Part shown: positions 25,856-34,899 of the stretch, piece by piece
How the letters are laid out: each line of letters opens with the position of its first letter
Position numbering within the stretch: the first letter of the stretch is position 1
From: CAZXGD01 sp046350455
GTDB taxonomy: Bacteria > Planctomycetota > Phycisphaerae > Phycisphaerales > SM1A02
Assembly: GCA_046350455.1 (NCBI GenBank)
Contig: JAXMAM010000008.1
Location: forward strand, 1 to 64,000
Length of the DNA stretch: 64,000 nucleotides
Direction: 5' to 3'
Notes under the pieces: generated by a model
What the model was told of the DNA's origin: nothing
The model's input: the letters and a program-made list of their open reading frames with translations, nothing else
Databases searched by the model: none
Made by a program: the position numbers and the translations under genes

Positions 25856-26827
25856 CTAGGCAGAATCTGCAGGGCCGGGGTGCACGGGTGCAGGCCACTG
25901 CGGGCGCTCGCCCTGCAGCACCGCCCACACATCTCGCACCACCCAGCTCATGGCCTCCATGGCGGTCACGGTGCGGCTGGCCAGGTGGGGCGCCAGGAGT
26001 GCGTTGGAGAGCCCCAGCAGGGGGTAGTCCGCGCCAAACGGCTCTGGCTCATGCACATCCAGGACAGCCGTGGCCTTGGGGTGGGCGCGCAGGAAGGCGG
26101 CCAGCGCGGCAGTGTCCAGCACCATGCCGCGGCAGGTGTTCAGCAGCACGGCGTCTGGGCGCATGCGCTCCAGGAGGGCGGCGTTCACGTAGCCGCGGTT
26201 GCTGGGCCGGCCGTCAATGTGCAGCGTCACCACATCGCTGGTGGCAAAGAGCTGCTCCACGCTCACTGGCATGGCGCCATGGCGCTGTGCATCCGGCACC
26301 TCCACGATGTCTGTGTAGGCCACGCGAAAGCCAATGGCGCGCGCCACCTGCGCCACTCGCTGGCCGATGCGCCCCATGCCCAGGATGCCCAGCTGCATCT
26401 GGCTCATCTGGCGGTCGCCGCGCACATCAGCGCGTGCTGCGTTCCACGCGGCGGCGTCCAGCGCGCGGTTCAGGAACAGGCGCGGGCGCAGCGTGTCGCA
26501 CAACAGGCACAGCACGTACTCCACCACAGCCTGCGTGTTGGCGTCCGGGGTGTGCACCACCTGCACCTGCCGGGCCCGGCACGTTGGGAGATCTATGTTG
26601 TCCAAGCCCACCCCAGCGCGGCCCACCACCTGCAGTCGGGGCATCTGGGCCAGCAGCGCTGCGTCCACCGTGGTGTAGGTGCGCACCACCATGCCAGCCG
26701 CTTCGGCCGCCGCGCTGTCAAATCCGGCCACCCCTGGGGCGGCCTGCACCACCCGGGCGCGCTGGGCCAGCCAGCTCATGGGGGCTGGGTCCAGCGGCTC
26801 GGTCACCAGCACCAGGGGGGATTGCAT
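25856..26827 (-). CDS. D-2-hydroxyacid dehydrogenase (phosphoglycerate dehydrogenase-like)
   Basis: A 323-residue NAD-dependent 2-hydroxyacid dehydrogenase. It has GRAGVGLDNIDLPTCRARQV, the Rossmann motif LGILGMGRIGQRVA, a catalytic Arg in NTCRGMVLDTAAL, Glu in DVHEPEPFG and His in LLAPHLASRT. It lacks the C-terminal ACT domain of SerA, so its role could be phosphoglycerate, hydroxypyruvate or another 2-ketoacid. The ATG at 26827 gives a canonical start (MQSPLVLVTEP); 31 further upstream codons are open but look non-native. Divergent from the secreted protein at 26986. Confidence 0.88.
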   Translation of the reverse strand: MQSPLVLVTEPLDPAPMSWLAQRARVVQAAPGVAGFDSAAAEAAGMVVRTYTTVDAALLAQMPRLQVVGRAGVGLDNIDLPTCRARQVQVVHTPDANTQAVVEYVLCLLCDTLRPRLFLNRALDAAAWNAARADVRGDRQMSQMQLGILGMGRIGQRVAQVARAIGFRVAYTDIVEVPDAQRHGAMPVSVEQLFATSDVVTLHIDGRPSNRGYVNAALLERMRPDAVLLNTCRGMVLDTAALAAFLRAHPKATAVLDVHEPEPFGADYPLLGLSNALLAPHLASRTVTAMEAMSWVVRDVWAVLQGERPQWPAPVHPGPADSA

Positions 26828-26985
26828 GGCTGGGCAAAGTAGCGCAAACGTGGCGCCATCGCCCGAGAACTTGTCCCAAAACCACTCCCCAGCGCTTGCC
26901 CCACGTGCTGATTGGGGCAAGATCGTCGTGGCTCCTCGTGCGCGGGTTCACAGGGCGGGTCTGCCTCGGTACGTTGGTCAGAGAG

Positions 26986-28554
26986 ATGGCACCAGTGACA
27001 CAGATGAAGCGCCTTGGCGCAGGCATCGCTGTACTTGTCGTTGCAGCGGCTGCCCGTGCAGATGAGGTGGGCTACGACGCGCTCGTGGCCCGCCTGGGTG
27101 CCGCCACGCCCTCGGGCGCCCTGGTGCGCGTGGTGCAGACCGAGGCGCCTGCCTCGGGCGCCTACTCGCCAGACCAGACCAATGCAGAGTTCGCAGGCAA
27201 GACCTTCACGCTGATGAGCGGCGCCAGCGGGGTCAGCTCGCATGCCACCGAGGTGGGCCGCGAGTACTACGGCAGCGCGCTGAGCATGGCGCCTGGAACC
27301 GTCTGGGTGTACCTCTACGAAGCCGCCAGCTTTGCGCAGTCCGGCTACCTCCGCCTTGGCCAGGGCACCAGCGGCACTGGCCTGCCGTCCACGCCGCCTG
27401 GAGGCGCGCGCGTCTTCAACCACAGCTGGATTGGCGCCTTTGGCGGCAACAACGACAATGAGGTGCTGCGCCGCGCGGACTACGCCATGAACCGCGACGC
27501 CACGCTGTTCATCTGCGGCGAGAACAACGGCACGGGCAGCGCCATGCAGCCGCTGATGTCCGAGTGCTACAACGGCCTGGCAGTGGGCCTGACCAACGGA
27601 CAGCACAGCGCTGGCCCCACTCCCACGGGCATTGACGGCGTTGGCCGGCAGAAGCCAGAGATCGTGGCGCCGGGCCAGTTCACCAGCTTTTCCACGCCCA
27701 TTGTTAGCGCCGCGGCCACGCTGCTGTACGAGACCGCCATCACGCCGCCGCTTGACACCGTGTCCTCTGCGCGGAAGGGCGTGGTCATCAAGAGCACGCT
27801 GCTGGCTGGCGCCAAGCACCGAGACACCTGGACCAACAACGCGCCGCAGAGCGGCACCAGCCGCGGCATCGCCACCACGCCCATGGATCCGGTGTATGGC
27901 GTGGACACTGTGAACATTGATCGCAGCCACCGCATCCTGACGGGCGGCCGCACGGTGCCCAACACGAGTGTTGGAACAGCCGCCCTCGGCACGCTGGCTG
28001 GCTGGACCGACTATTCCTGGGCAGTGGGTACCCAGGGCACGTCGGTGTATGTGAAGTTCCACCTGCCAGATGCCGCCACCACTGCATCGGTGGTGTGCAC
28101 GTGGAATCGCTACGTGGGCACAGCCCAGATTCCTGGCGCAGCCTCCGCTCCCCCGTTGGCCAACCTGGACGTCACGCTGTACAGCATGGCCACGGGCGCG
28201 CCCATGCCGCTCACTGGATCGGCTGGCATCGGCGTGTTCAGCGCTGGCAACTGCGTGAGCCAGAGCACCGTGGACAACGTGGAGCACCTGTTCCTGCGCA
28301 ACCTGGCGGCGGGCGACTACCTGCTTGAGGTCAAGCGCATGGACGCCAACCCAGTCAGCGCGCCTGCTTCCATCGCTTGGCTGTTCGACGTGCCGCCGCT
28401 GGAGGGCGACTTCGACGGCGACTGGATCGTGAACGGCACCGATCTCGGCCTGCTTCTGGGTTCGTGGGGCCAGCCTGGTCCAACCGATCTGGACGACAGC
28501 GGCACCACCGACGGTCAGGACCTTGGCGTCCTGCTGGGCCACTGGTCCAACTAA
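26986..28554 (+). CDS. Secreted subtilase-like protein with C-terminal dockerin-type repeats
   Basis: A 522-residue exported protein. A signal peptide spans roughly residues 1-25 (MKRLGAGIAVLVVAAAARA is its core; ATG 27004 is an alternative start). The body follows a subtilase (S8) plan: His in SSHATEVG, then ARVFNHSWIG, and Ser in TSFSTPIVSAAATLL. Where the catalytic Asp motif is expected the sequence reads VRVVQTEAP, so Asp seems replaced. The last 50 residues hold two EF-hand-like units, DFDGDWIVNGTDLGLLLGSWG and DLDDSGTTDGQDLGVLLGHW, the dockerin-type repeat common on Phycisphaerae secreted proteins. It may be a non-proteolytic or altered subtilase. The permease gene starts 20 nt after it. 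Confidence 0.82.
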   Translation: MAPVTQMKRLGAGIAVLVVAAAARADEVGYDALVARLGAATPSGALVRVVQTEAPASGAYSPDQTNAEFAGKTFTLMSGASGVSSHATEVGREYYGSALSMAPGTVWVYLYEAASFAQSGYLRLGQGTSGTGLPSTPPGGARVFNHSWIGAFGGNNDNEVLRRADYAMNRDATLFICGENNGTGSAMQPLMSECYNGLAVGLTNGQHSAGPTPTGIDGVGRQKPEIVAPGQFTSFSTPIVSAAATLLYETAITPPLDTVSSARKGVVIKSTLLAGAKHRDTWTNNAPQSGTSRGIATTPMDPVYGVDTVNIDRSHRILTGGRTVPNTSVGTAALGTLAGWTDYSWAVGTQGTSVYVKFHLPDAATTASVVCTWNRYVGTAQIPGAASAPPLANLDVTLYSMATGAPMPLTGSAGIGVFSAGNCVSQSTVDNVEHLFLRNLAAGDYLLEVKRMDANPVSAPASIAWLFDVPPLEGDFDGDWIVNGTDLGLLLGSWGQPGPTDLDDSGTTDGQDLGVLLGHWSN

Positions 28555-28574
28555 GTCATTAGACTGCCTCGCGC

Positions 28575-30278
28575 GTGCGCGCGCCGGTCCGACAGTACCT
28601 GCTGCTGGCCCTGCTGCTGGTCATCCTGGCCGTGGCGCTGCTCTACCCCGTGGCGCTCACGGTGGGCGGCGCCTTCACAGACGACAAGGGCCACCTGACG
28701 CTGCACCACATCTGGGCTGCCTTTGGCGACCCCATGACCAGGCGCGGGCTGGTGAACGCGGCCCTCATTGCGCTGTGCACCACTACGGTGGCCCTGTGCA
28801 TCGCGCTGCCGCTGGCCACGGTGGCTGCGCGTTTCACGTTCCGCGGCAAGGGGCTGCTCTCTGCGCTCCTGCTGCTGCCGCTGGTGCTGCCGCCGTTCGT
28901 GGGCGCCATCGGTGTGCGGCACCTCATGGGAAGGTCGGGCGCCATCAACGCGGCCTTCGGGCTGGACGTGGACTGGCTGGGCACGGGCGGCATGGCGTCG
29001 GTGGTCATCATGGAGGCCATCGCGCTCTACCCCATCCTCTACCTGAACATCGTGGCCTCGCTGGCCAACCTGGACCCAGCGCTGGAGGAGGCCGCGCAGA
29101 ACCTGGGCGCTGGCCCGCTCACGCGCTTCCGGCGCATCACGCTGCCGCTGGTACGGCCAGGCATCTTTGCTGGCGCCACCATCGTCTTCATCTGGAGCTT
29201 CACCGAGCTGGGCACGCCGCTCATGTTTGAGTACTACGACGTGACCAGCGTGCAGGTCTTCAATGGCCTGAAGGAGGTGGAGGCCAGCCGCCGGCCGTAC
29301 GCGCTGGTGGTCATCATGCTGCTGGTCAGCGTGGGCTTCTACCTGCTGGGCAAGTGGACGCTGGGGCGATCCAGCTTTGCCATGCACAGCAAGGCCAGCA
29401 TCCGGCGCGAGGAGACTCGGCTGACTGGCCTGCCAGCGCTGGGTGCGGCTGGTCTCTTCCTGGCGGTGGTGGTGCTTGCGGCGCTGCCGGCCATTGGCGT
29501 GGTGCTGGCCAGCCTGAGCGTGCAAGGGCAGTGGTACGAGAGCGTGCTGCCGCGCGCGTTCACCACCGACCACTTTGTGCAGGCGCTCACGCATCCGCTG
29601 GCCGCTGGCAGCATCCGCAACTCGCTGCTGCTTTCGCTGGCAGCGGTCACCGCGGCGCTGGTGATCGGCTTCCTGGCTGCGCGGCTTCTGGTGCGCGCCA
29701 AGCTGGCCGCTGGCTGGGCGCTGGATGCGCTGGTCATGCTGCCGCTGGCGGTGCCTGGCCTGGTGATGGCCTTTGGCTATGTGGCAGTCAGCCTGAACTG
29801 GCCCTTCAACAATGGGCCGCTGGGATCCTTTGCCAACGTGGTGGGCGCCACGCCCAATCCCTTTCCGTTCCTCATCGTGGCGTACGCCGTGCGGCGCCTG
29901 CCGTACGTGGTGCGCAGCGCGGCTGCGGGCCTGCAGCAGACCAGCGTGGAGCTGGAAGAGGCAGGGCAGGTGGCTGGCGCCAGCAAGCTGCGCGTGCAAT
30001 GGAAGATCGTGGTTCCGCTGGTGGCGGCCAACCTGGTGGCAGGCGGCCTGCTGGCATTCAGCTTCAGCATGCTGGAGGTGAGCGACAGCCTGATCCTGGC
30101 GCAGCGTGAGTCGGACTATCCAGTGACCAAGGCCATCTACTCGCTGTTTGAGCGTCTGGGAGACGGACCTGGCATCGCCAGCGCCATGGGCGTGTGGGCC
30201 ATGGCGCTTCTGGCGCTCACTCTGCTGGGGGCCAGCGCGCTCATCGGCAAGCGCATGGGGGCCATCTTCCGTGCATGA
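28575..30278 (+). CDS. ABC transporter permease, two fused BPD-type units (iron/thiamine type)
   Basis: A 567-residue permease carrying two binding-protein-dependent transport modules. Each has an EAA loop: LEEAAQNLGAGPLTRFRRITLPLVRPG (first) and LEEAGQVAGASKLRVQWKIVVPLV (second). Fused permeases of this size are typical of ferric iron (FbpB/SfuB) and thiamine (ThiP) importers. The solute-binding protein and ATPase are not in the window, so the substrate is inferred only by architecture. The GTG at 28575 is the first start after the preceding gene. The next gene starts inside its stop with an 8-nt overlap. Confidence 0.87.
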   Translation: MRAPVRQYLLLALLLVILAVALLYPVALTVGGAFTDDKGHLTLHHIWAAFGDPMTRRGLVNAALIALCTTTVALCIALPLATVAARFTFRGKGLLSALLLLPLVLPPFVGAIGVRHLMGRSGAINAAFGLDVDWLGTGGMASVVIMEAIALYPILYLNIVASLANLDPALEEAAQNLGAGPLTRFRRITLPLVRPGIFAGATIVFIWSFTELGTPLMFEYYDVTSVQVFNGLKEVEASRRPYALVVIMLLVSVGFYLLGKWTLGRSSFAMHSKASIRREETRLTGLPALGAAGLFLAVVVLAALPAIGVVLASLSVQGQWYESVLPRAFTTDHFVQALTHPLAAGSIRNSLLLSLAAVTAALVIGFLAARLLVRAKLAAGWALDALVMLPLAVPGLVMAFGYVAVSLNWPFNNGPLGSFANVVGATPNPFPFLIVAYAVRRLPYVVRSAAAGLQQTSVELEEAGQVAGASKLRVQWKIVVPLVAANLVAGGLLAFSFSMLEVSDSLILAQRESDYPVTKAIYSLFERLGDGPGIASAMGVWAMALLALTLLGASALIGKRMGAIFRA

Positions 30279-30854
30279 GACCGCGCCCGTCGCAGCGCGG
30301 CAGCGCTGGATGGGAGGCGCAGCCGTGGTGGCGCTGTGCGTGGCGGCCGCGGTGCTGTATGGGGAAGTGCACGACCAGATCACCGCGCACCTCTGCGTGG
30401 AGTACTTCACGGTGGCGCATCCGCGGGTGATTGCTTCGAGGACCCAGTGGCGCTGGCCCTGGTGTGGGGCGTGCTGGCCACGTGGTGGGTGGGCGCGGGC
30501 CTGGGAGTGGCGCTGGCCTGTGCGTGCTGGGCAGGGCGCAGGCGGCCGCTTCCGCTGCGGCGGATCGTGAAGCCCATGCTGGTGCTGCTGGCGGCCATGG
30601 CGCTGTGCGCAGCTGCTGCTGGCCTGGCGGGCTGGGTGCTGAGCGCCTTCTGGCACATGCCGCCGCCGGGTGGATGGGGCCCGCGGATTCCCACCAGCCA
30701 GCACGCGGTGTTCTCCGCGGCGGCGTTCGCCCACAGCGCCAGCTACCTGACTGGGTTTGCCGGCGGGCTGGCGCTGGTCACCTACGCCTGGGTCCTGCGC
30801 AAGGCACTGCATCCTGTGGAGTCCGGCCCGCGTGGCCGCTCCTATAATGTCTGA
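30271..30854 (+). pseudogene. Frameshifted membrane protein gene (one base missing)
   Basis: One gene read in two frames. From GTG 30271 the first frame gives HETAPVAARQRWMGG, a membrane segment and HDQITAHLCVEYFTVAHPRVIAS. The second frame continues EDPVALALVWGVLATWWVGAG with three more segments, to RKALHPVESGPRGRSY. The join needs one extra base near 30437 (TTC followed by GAG; TTCCGAG would restore the frame). The combined product would be about 194 residues with four membrane segments, resembling a conserved family of unknown function marked by VHDQxTAxxCVEYFT. It overlaps the permease stop by 8 nt. It may be a sequencing error or a young pseudogene. Confidence 0.75.
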
Positions 30855-30857
30855 TCC

Positions 30858-32213
30858 ATGCCCTACACCCTCCAGCCTGACCACGGATACGGACAGGAAG
30901 TCGAGGAGCTCTCGCATGCCCAGCGCCCAGCAGCGCCCGGGCCAGGCCAGGGTCTCACCGTTGACGCAGACTCTGTGGACTACCTGCGCGGCCACGTGCA
31001 GCTTCCAGACCGCTGGGTCCTGAACATCGGGCCCCAGCACCCGGCCACGCACACCACGCTCCGCATCGTCATGGAGATTGACGGCGAGCGCGTGGCCCGC
31101 GCCACGCCGCACATCGGCTACCTGCATTCAGGCTTTGAGAAGCTGGGCGAGCACCACGACTACAACCAGTACGTGTGCACGATCAGCCGCATGGACTACA
31201 TCAGTCCCATCGTGAACGACATCGCGTGGCACTCCGCGGTGGAGTCGTTCCTGGGCGTGGAGGTCACGCCGCGCTGCAAGGCGGTGCGCACCATCATGCT
31301 GGAGCTGGGCCGCATCCAGAACCACCTGCTGTGCGTGGGCGCTGCGGCGCTGGACATGGGGGGCTTCACCGGCTTCCTGTATGGCTTCAACGAGCGCGAG
31401 TTCATCTACGACATCGTGGAGTACATCAGCGGCCAGCGCTTCCACCCGGACTGGACGCGCGTGGGCGGCGCCTGGCGCGACGTGCCGGACGACGAAGTCT
31501 TCCGCCGCATGGTGAAGAAGTTCATTGACGAGCGCCTGCCCCGTGCCATCAAGGACATGGAGACGCTGCTCAACCGCAACCGCATCTTCATCGACCGTCT
31601 GGTTGGCGTGGGCGTCATCAGCGCGCGCGACGCGGTGGCGTGGGGGCTGACTGGCCCCATGGCCCGCGCCAGCGGCGTGCGCCGCGACCTGCGCAAGGAC
31701 GAGCCCAACCTGGCCTACGCAGCCAACTGGGACGGCAACGGCGCCAACGCGCCAGAGTTCGACGTCATCGTGGCGCAGAGCGGCGACTGCTTTGCGCGCT
31801 ACCTGGTGCGCATGGAGGAGATCAAGCAGAGCGCGCGCATCATCCGCCAGCTGATTGACCGCATCCCGGGCGGTTCCATGAACACCGTGGACGCCGCCAA
31901 GATCAGCCAGCCTGACAAGGCCAGCATCTACGGCAGCATCGAGGGCGTCATCCAGAACTTCGAGCTGGCCATGTGGAACAAGGGCTGGGCGGTCCCCATC
32001 GCCGAGCACTACCACGCCACCGAGAGCCCCAACGGAGAGCTGGGGTACTTCCTGGTGGGCGACGGCACCAAGTTCGCATGGCGCGCCCGCACTCGTCCGC
32101 CGTGCTTCGTGAACTACAGCGTGTTCCCCAAGCTGGTGGAGGGGCATCTGCTCTCGGATGCCATCGCCATCATCGGGTCCATCAACATCATTGCAGCGGA
32201 ACTTGACCGCTGA
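30858..32213 (+). CDS. nuoD: NADH-quinone oxidoreductase subunit D
   Basis: The 49-kDa subunit of complex I, which helps form the quinone site. Landmarks in the 451-residue protein are NIGPQHPATHTTLRIVMEIDG, the quinone-site HIGYLHSGFEKLGE with YNQYVCTISRMDYISP, ELGRIQNHLL, and ESPNGELGYFLVGDG. The N-terminal 50 residues are a less conserved extension. It starts three bases after the frameshifted gene ends. Subunit C, which normally precedes or is fused to D, is absent here. Confidence 0.97.
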   Translation: MPYTLQPDHGYGQEVEELSHAQRPAAPGPGQGLTVDADSVDYLRGHVQLPDRWVLNIGPQHPATHTTLRIVMEIDGERVARATPHIGYLHSGFEKLGEHHDYNQYVCTISRMDYISPIVNDIAWHSAVESFLGVEVTPRCKAVRTIMLELGRIQNHLLCVGAAALDMGGFTGFLYGFNEREFIYDIVEYISGQRFHPDWTRVGGAWRDVPDDEVFRRMVKKFIDERLPRAIKDMETLLNRNRIFIDRLVGVGVISARDAVAWGLTGPMARASGVRRDLRKDEPNLAYAANWDGNGANAPEFDVIVAQSGDCFARYLVRMEEIKQSARIIRQLIDRIPGGSMNTVDAAKISQPDKASIYGSIEGVIQNFELAMWNKGWAVPIAEHYHATESPNGELGYFLVGDGTKFAWRARTRPPCFVNYSVFPKLVEGHLLSDAIAIIGSINIIAAELDR

Positions 32214-32242
32214 TCACCTGCCGCACCTGACCTCAGCGCACC

Positions 32243-32803
32243 ATGGCCTGGCCAACCAAACCCTCTGCCACGATGTCCATTCCGCGCCGCGCGGAGCCCT
32301 ATGTCACGCAAGCCATGAAGGACCGGTGGACGCGCGAGGTGCTGCCCAAGTACCCCACGCGGCTGGGCGCGCTCATGCCCATCCTGCATGACGTGCAGCA
32401 CGCGTACCGGCACATCCCGTACCAGGCGCAGCTGGAGGTGGCCCAGTTCCTGGGCATCCAGCCCAGCGACGTGCTGGACACCGTCAGCTTCTACGACGAG
32501 TTCACTGTGGAGCAGCGCGGCGTGGTGACCATTGGCGTGTGCCACAGCATCGCCTGCGAGCAGTGCGGATGCACGAGCGCCAAGCTGCTGGAGCGCATCC
32601 GCCAGCGCCTGAACCTGCAGCCCGGCGAGACCACGGACGATGGCCAGATCACCTGCGTGACCATGGACTGCCTGGGAAGCTGCGACACAGCGCCGGTTGC
32701 GCTCTTCAACGAGACGCTGCACGAGAACCTGACCGAGGCCACCCTGGACAGCCTGATTGACCAGGCGCTGGCCAGCAAGCCGCATGCTGCGGAGCACCAC
32801 TAG
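32243..32803 (+). CDS. nuoE: NADH-quinone oxidoreductase subunit E (24-kDa, 2Fe-2S)
   Basis: Thioredoxin-fold subunit binding the N1a [2Fe-2S] cluster. The 186-residue protein shows YPTRLGALMPILHDVQ, DVLDTVSFYDEF, the first cysteine pair region CHSIACEQCGC and the second pair CLGSCDTAP. The first motif carries extra Cys residues compared with the usual C-x4-C. Lies 29 nt after nuoD and immediately before the small ORF and nuoF. ATG 32243 is used; ATG 32273 is an alternative. Confidence 0.95.
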   Translation: MAWPTKPSATMSIPRRAEPYVTQAMKDRWTREVLPKYPTRLGALMPILHDVQHAYRHIPYQAQLEVAQFLGIQPSDVLDTVSFYDEFTVEQRGVVTIGVCHSIACEQCGCTSAKLLERIRQRLNLQPGETTDDGQITCVTMDCLGSCDTAPVALFNETLHENLTEATLDSLIDQALASKPHAAEHH

Positions 32804-33028
32804 ATGGCAGAGCGCCAGGACCCGTCCATCGCACGGAATCTTGGCGCGTTCTTCGGGCACATCGCCCACGCCATCCGCACAGACCCTGACGCGCCGCAGA
32901 AGCGCGAGGTCAAGCGGACCACCACAGAGGAGAAGACGCCCGATGGCGTGATTCTCCGCAGGACGACGATTGACGAGGTCGTGCTTCCGCCAGACGCGAA
33001 GCCCGGCCAGCCGAACACCAACCCCTAG
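32804..33028 (+). CDS. Small conserved protein within the nuo operon
   Basis: A 74-residue charged protein starting directly after the nuoE stop (no spacer). It has NLGAFFGHIAHAIRTDP near the start and a Thr/Glu/Arg-rich half ending VILRRTTIDEVVLPPDA. No signal peptide, cofactor motif or membrane segment. Its position between nuoE and nuoF, with 14 nt to nuoF, suggests a complex I-associated role such as an assembly or accessory factor, but that is inference from context only. Confidence 0.65.
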   Translation: MAERQDPSIARNLGAFFGHIAHAIRTDPDAPQKREVKRTTTEEKTPDGVILRRTTIDEVVLPPDAKPGQPNTNP

Positions 33029-33042
33029 TCACTGGCCCTTCC

Positions 33043-34398
33043 ATGCCTTCGAGCCCAGACTTCAAGCCCGCTCCAGTCCTCACCAAGCGCATCCCAGAGG
33101 ACCGCGCCCAGCGCCGCACCGTGGGGTACGACCAGTTTGTGGCCACGGGCGGCTACCAGGCGCTGGCCAAGGCGCTGGAGCAGACCCCAGCCCAGCTGGT
33201 TGACCTGGTGAAGGGCGCCACACTGCGTGGCCGTGGAGGCGCAGGCTTCCCAGCAGGCCTCAAGTGGAGCTTCCTGCCACCGCCCGATGGCCAGCCGCGC
33301 TACCTGTGCGTGAACTGCGACGAGGCGGAGCCCGGCACGTTCAAGGACCGCCTGCTGGTTGACTTTGATCCGCACCTGGTGCTGGAAGGCATGGCCATCA
33401 CCGCCTACGCCGCGCAGCTGGACAAGGTGTATTTCTTCATCCGCGGCGAGTACCACCAGCAGGCCAAGGTCTTCCAGCGCGCCATTGACGAGGCGTATGC
33501 GCACGGCGTGTTCGGCCCCAAGGGCCTGCTGAACGGCCGTTCCAAGTTTGCTGTGGAGGTGGTGCTGCACCGCTCTGCTGGCGCGTACATCTGCGGCGAG
33601 GAGACGGCGCTGCTGGAGGCCATCGAGGGCCGCCGCGGCTGGCCGCGCGTGAAGCCGCCGTTCCCTGCGGTGAAGGGCGTGTTCGGTCGTCCCACCATCA
33701 TCAACAACGTGGAGACCCTGGCTGCGGTGTGCGGCATCGTGGAGCACGGCGTGGAGTGGTGGAAGAAGATGGGCGTGGAGAGCACCATCGGTGGCATGCC
33801 CAGCTACGGCACCAAGCTCATGGGCGTCAGCGGCCACGTCAACCGGCCCAACACCTATGAGCTGGAGCTGGGCATCCCGCTCCGCACGCTGGTGGAGAAG
33901 CACTGCGGCGGCATGCGCAACGGCAAGAAGTTCAAGGCAGCCATCGCTGGCGGTGTCTCCATGGGCGCGCTGGGGACAGACCAGTACGACGCGCCCATGG
34001 ACTTTGACATCGGCCGCAAGTACGACGTGCTGGGCCTGGGCACCGCCTGCCCGACCGTGTTCGACGAGGACACCTGCATGGTGAGCGTGGCGCGCAACAT
34101 CGCCCGCTTCTTCAAGGCAGAAAGCTGCGGCCAGTGCACGCCATGCCGCGAGGGCTCTGGCTGGATCCTGAAGCTGCTCACGCGCATCGAGCGCGGCGAC
34201 GGCACCACGCAGGACCTGGACATGCTGCTGGAGATCGCTGGCAGCATGGGCCTGACGCCCGGCACCACCATCTGCGGCCTTGCCGACGGCAACAACTGGG
34301 CGGTTCGCACCATCGTCAACAAGTTCCGCGGCGAGTTCGAGCGCCGCGTGAAGCCACGCTTTGTGCCGGTGTACGTCTCGGCAGCGGCAGGGCGCTGA
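33043..34398 (+). CDS. nuoF: NADH-quinone oxidoreductase subunit F (51-kDa, NADH/FMN)
   Basis: NADH-binding, FMN and [4Fe-4S] subunit of complex I. The 451-residue protein has the NADH/FMN motifs GRGGAGFPAGLKWSF and CVNCDEAEPGTFKDR, then GAYICGEETALLEAIEG and RPTIINNVETLA. The cluster motif is SCGQCTPCREGSGW plus a fourth Cys in TTICGLAD. Complete. It is the last nuo gene in the window; ybeY follows 3 nt later, so complex I genes must also be elsewhere. Confidence 0.97.
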   Translation: MPSSPDFKPAPVLTKRIPEDRAQRRTVGYDQFVATGGYQALAKALEQTPAQLVDLVKGATLRGRGGAGFPAGLKWSFLPPPDGQPRYLCVNCDEAEPGTFKDRLLVDFDPHLVLEGMAITAYAAQLDKVYFFIRGEYHQQAKVFQRAIDEAYAHGVFGPKGLLNGRSKFAVEVVLHRSAGAYICGEETALLEAIEGRRGWPRVKPPFPAVKGVFGRPTIINNVETLAAVCGIVEHGVEWWKKMGVESTIGGMPSYGTKLMGVSGHVNRPNTYELELGIPLRTLVEKHCGGMRNGKKFKAAIAGGVSMGALGTDQYDAPMDFDIGRKYDVLGLGTACPTVFDEDTCMVSVARNIARFFKAESCGQCTPCREGSGWILKLLTRIERGDGTTQDLDMLLEIAGSMGLTPGTTICGLADGNNWAVRTIVNKFRGEFERRVKPRFVPVYVSAAAGR

Positions 34399-34401
34399 CG
34401 A

Positions 34402-34899
34402 ATGGAGGCAGGCAGTCCAGGGCTGGAGTTCGCTGGCGAGGCCTGTCCGCAAGGTGAAGACGCAGCGTGGCTCATGCGCACCCTGAAGGCGTGCGCAGCG
34501 CTGCTGCCGCAGCCCGTGGACCGCGCCACCGTCCAGTTTGTGCGCGACCCTGCCATGCAGGCGTTGCACACGCGCTGGAGCAACGATCCATCTACCACCG
34601 ATGTGCTGACCTTTGCGCTCAACCAGCCTGGCCAGCCCGTGGACTGCGACGTGGCCATCTGCGTGGACGAGGCGGAGCGCCGCTCAGCAGAGCTTGGGCA
34701 CCCTGTGCGCCTGGAGCTGCTGCTGTACGCGCTGCATGCGCTGCTCCACGCCTGCGGGTATGACGACCGCACGCCAGCAGACCACGCTGCCATGCACGCC
34801 ATGGAGGACCGCATCCTGACCCAGGTGGGCGTGGGTGCGGTGTTTGCGCCACGCGGGCCTGCGGGCGGCGGCGCACCCACCGACGGGGGCGCGCTGTGA
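34402..34899 (+). CDS. ybeY: Endoribonuclease YbeY (rRNA maturation factor)
   Basis: Metal-dependent RNase involved in 16S rRNA maturation and ribosome quality control. The 165-residue protein has NDPSTTDVLTFALNQP, the family's substrate-side loop, then the metal site LHALLHACGYDD. The canonical third ligand of HxxxHxxGxDH is Asp here; a His appears seven residues further on (TPADHAAM) and could substitute. The Pro/Gly-rich C-terminal tail is extra. GTGA overlap with the next gene. Confidence 0.85.
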   Translation: MEAGSPGLEFAGEACPQGEDAAWLMRTLKACAALLPQPVDRATVQFVRDPAMQALHTRWSNDPSTTDVLTFALNQPGQPVDCDVAICVDEAERRSAELGHPVRLELLLYALHALLHACGYDDRTPADHAAMHAMEDRILTQVGVGAVFAPRGPAGGGAPTDGGAL

